Shown one piece after another: positions 5,117 to 5,456 of a stretch of DNA of 5,456 bases. The translations under genes and the position numbers were made by a program. Below the pieces are notes generated by a model that was not told the DNA's origin, ran no database searches, and worked only from the letters and a program-made list of their open reading frames with translations. Source of the stretch: Collinsella sp. (GTDB lineage: Bacteria > Actinomycetota > Coriobacteriia > Coriobacteriales > Coriobacteriaceae). Numbering within the stretch: position 1 is the first letter of the stretch; each line of letters begins with the position of its first letter. The DNA lies in assembly GCA_020025115.1 (NCBI GenBank), contig JAHHSP010000086.1, positions 1 to 5,456 on the forward strand. The letters run 5' to 3'.

Positions 5117-5456
5117 CGTCCATACCTCCTTCGGTGGCCAGGGCGGAACGGGAGTTCAGCTGCTGCTGGATCTGCGAGAGGACCACGGCGACGACCGCGC
5201 CGAAAATCGCGATACCGGTAGTGGGGATGCCCAGATAGGTGGACAGCGCGAAACCGGCGAAGAAGAAGCAAGCGACCTTCTTGTTCATGATCATCTTGAG
5301 CAACAGGGCAAAACCGATGGCGGGCAGCAGGCCCATGGTGATCTGCAGGCCGTTGGAAACCCACTCGGGAATCATGTCGAGCAGCGCCTGAACAGCGGGA
5401 CCGCCGGCATAGAAGCCGAGAGCGACGCACAGGCCGATGATGAGGTTGACGCCGAA
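5100..5456 (-). CDS. PTS mannose/fructose/sorbose-family transporter subunit IIC (C-terminal 118 residues, runs off right edge)
   Basis: The frame is open from the right edge (beginning FGVNLIIGLCVALGFYAGGP) to TAA at 5102-5100. It is the last 118 residues of an EIIC that is normally about 250-270 long. Typical features are GLQITMGLLPAIGFALLLKM (a diagnostic family segment) followed by NKKVACFFFAGFALSTYLGI and a final membrane helix GIAIFGAVVAVVLSQ. A polar tail, QQQLNSRSALATEGG, ends in the acidic MDDDDDF. The Met codon at 5375 is internal, not a start, because the family match continues upstream of it. EIIC carries most of the sugar-binding transport domain. The operon promoter and EIIA/EIIB genes presumably lie beyond the right edge. 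The tail codons also hold the ribosome site of the EIID gene. Confidence 0.93.
   Translation of the reverse strand, partial: FGVNLIIGLCVALGFYAGGPAVQALLDMIPEWVSNGLQITMGLLPAIGFALLLKMIMNKKVACFFFAGFALSTYLGIPTTGIAIFGAVVAVVLSQIQQQLNSRSALATEGGMDDDDDF
5125..5131 (-). promoter_or_regulatory. Ribosome binding site of EIID, inside the EIIC gene
   Basis: Minus-strand AAGGAGG with an 8-nt spacer to ATG 5116. It lies within the last codons of EIIC, which encode GG just before the acidic tail. Confidence 0.85.

Noticed and set aside
3695..5221. 508-codon plus-strand open frame
   Set aside because: It runs antisense across the SIS gene, the structured gap, EIID and part of EIIC, all with clear family motifs. 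The translation has no recognisable domain and is typical of GC-rich antisense frames.

Overview
The window is GC-rich, has strong Shine-Dalgarno sites, and carries tightly packed genes all read on the minus strand. It encodes a mannose-family PTS, sugar-phosphate (SIS) enzymes and GntR/HutC-type regulators. This mix fits a gut Actinomycetota of class Coriobacteriia (Collinsella/Olsenella type), or less likely a GC-rich Firmicute. That placement is inferred from style and gene content, not from a marker gene.

Layout in the direction of transcription (right to left): the C-terminal part of PTS EIIC (runs off the right edge to 5100); EIID (5116-4265), whose start overlaps the end of EIIC; a 159-nt structured gap; a complete two-domain SIS protein resembling GlmS isomerase/GfrE-type deglycases (4105-2987); a HAD-family phosphatase-like protein (2868-2197); two overlapping GntR/UTRA regulators (2139-1369 and 1384-596); a strong intrinsic terminator (480-511 stem); an AT-rich promoter/operator region (about 315-450); and the first 97 codons of a second SIS protein of FrlB/GfrF type (291-1, running off the left edge).

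Working model (inference): the PTS imports and phosphorylates a sugar or sugar-amine conjugate, and the two SIS proteins isomerise or deglycate the 6-phosphate product. This parallels the glucoselysine/fructoselysine (gfr) operons, which combine a mannose-family PTS with two SIS-domain deglycases. The HAD protein probably handles a phosphorylated intermediate or by-product. The two GntR proteins are candidate sensors of the phosphorylated ligand. Their most likely visible targets are two 18-bp direct repeats (343-360 and 377-394) that overlap putative promoter elements of the separately transcribed SIS gene. A second pair of cre/LacI-like half-conserved sites lies just upstream (411-445), suggesting an extra layer of control.

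No RNA genes, mobile elements, CRISPR arrays or insertion sequences were seen. The long plus-strand open frames are antisense shadows of the minus-strand genes.
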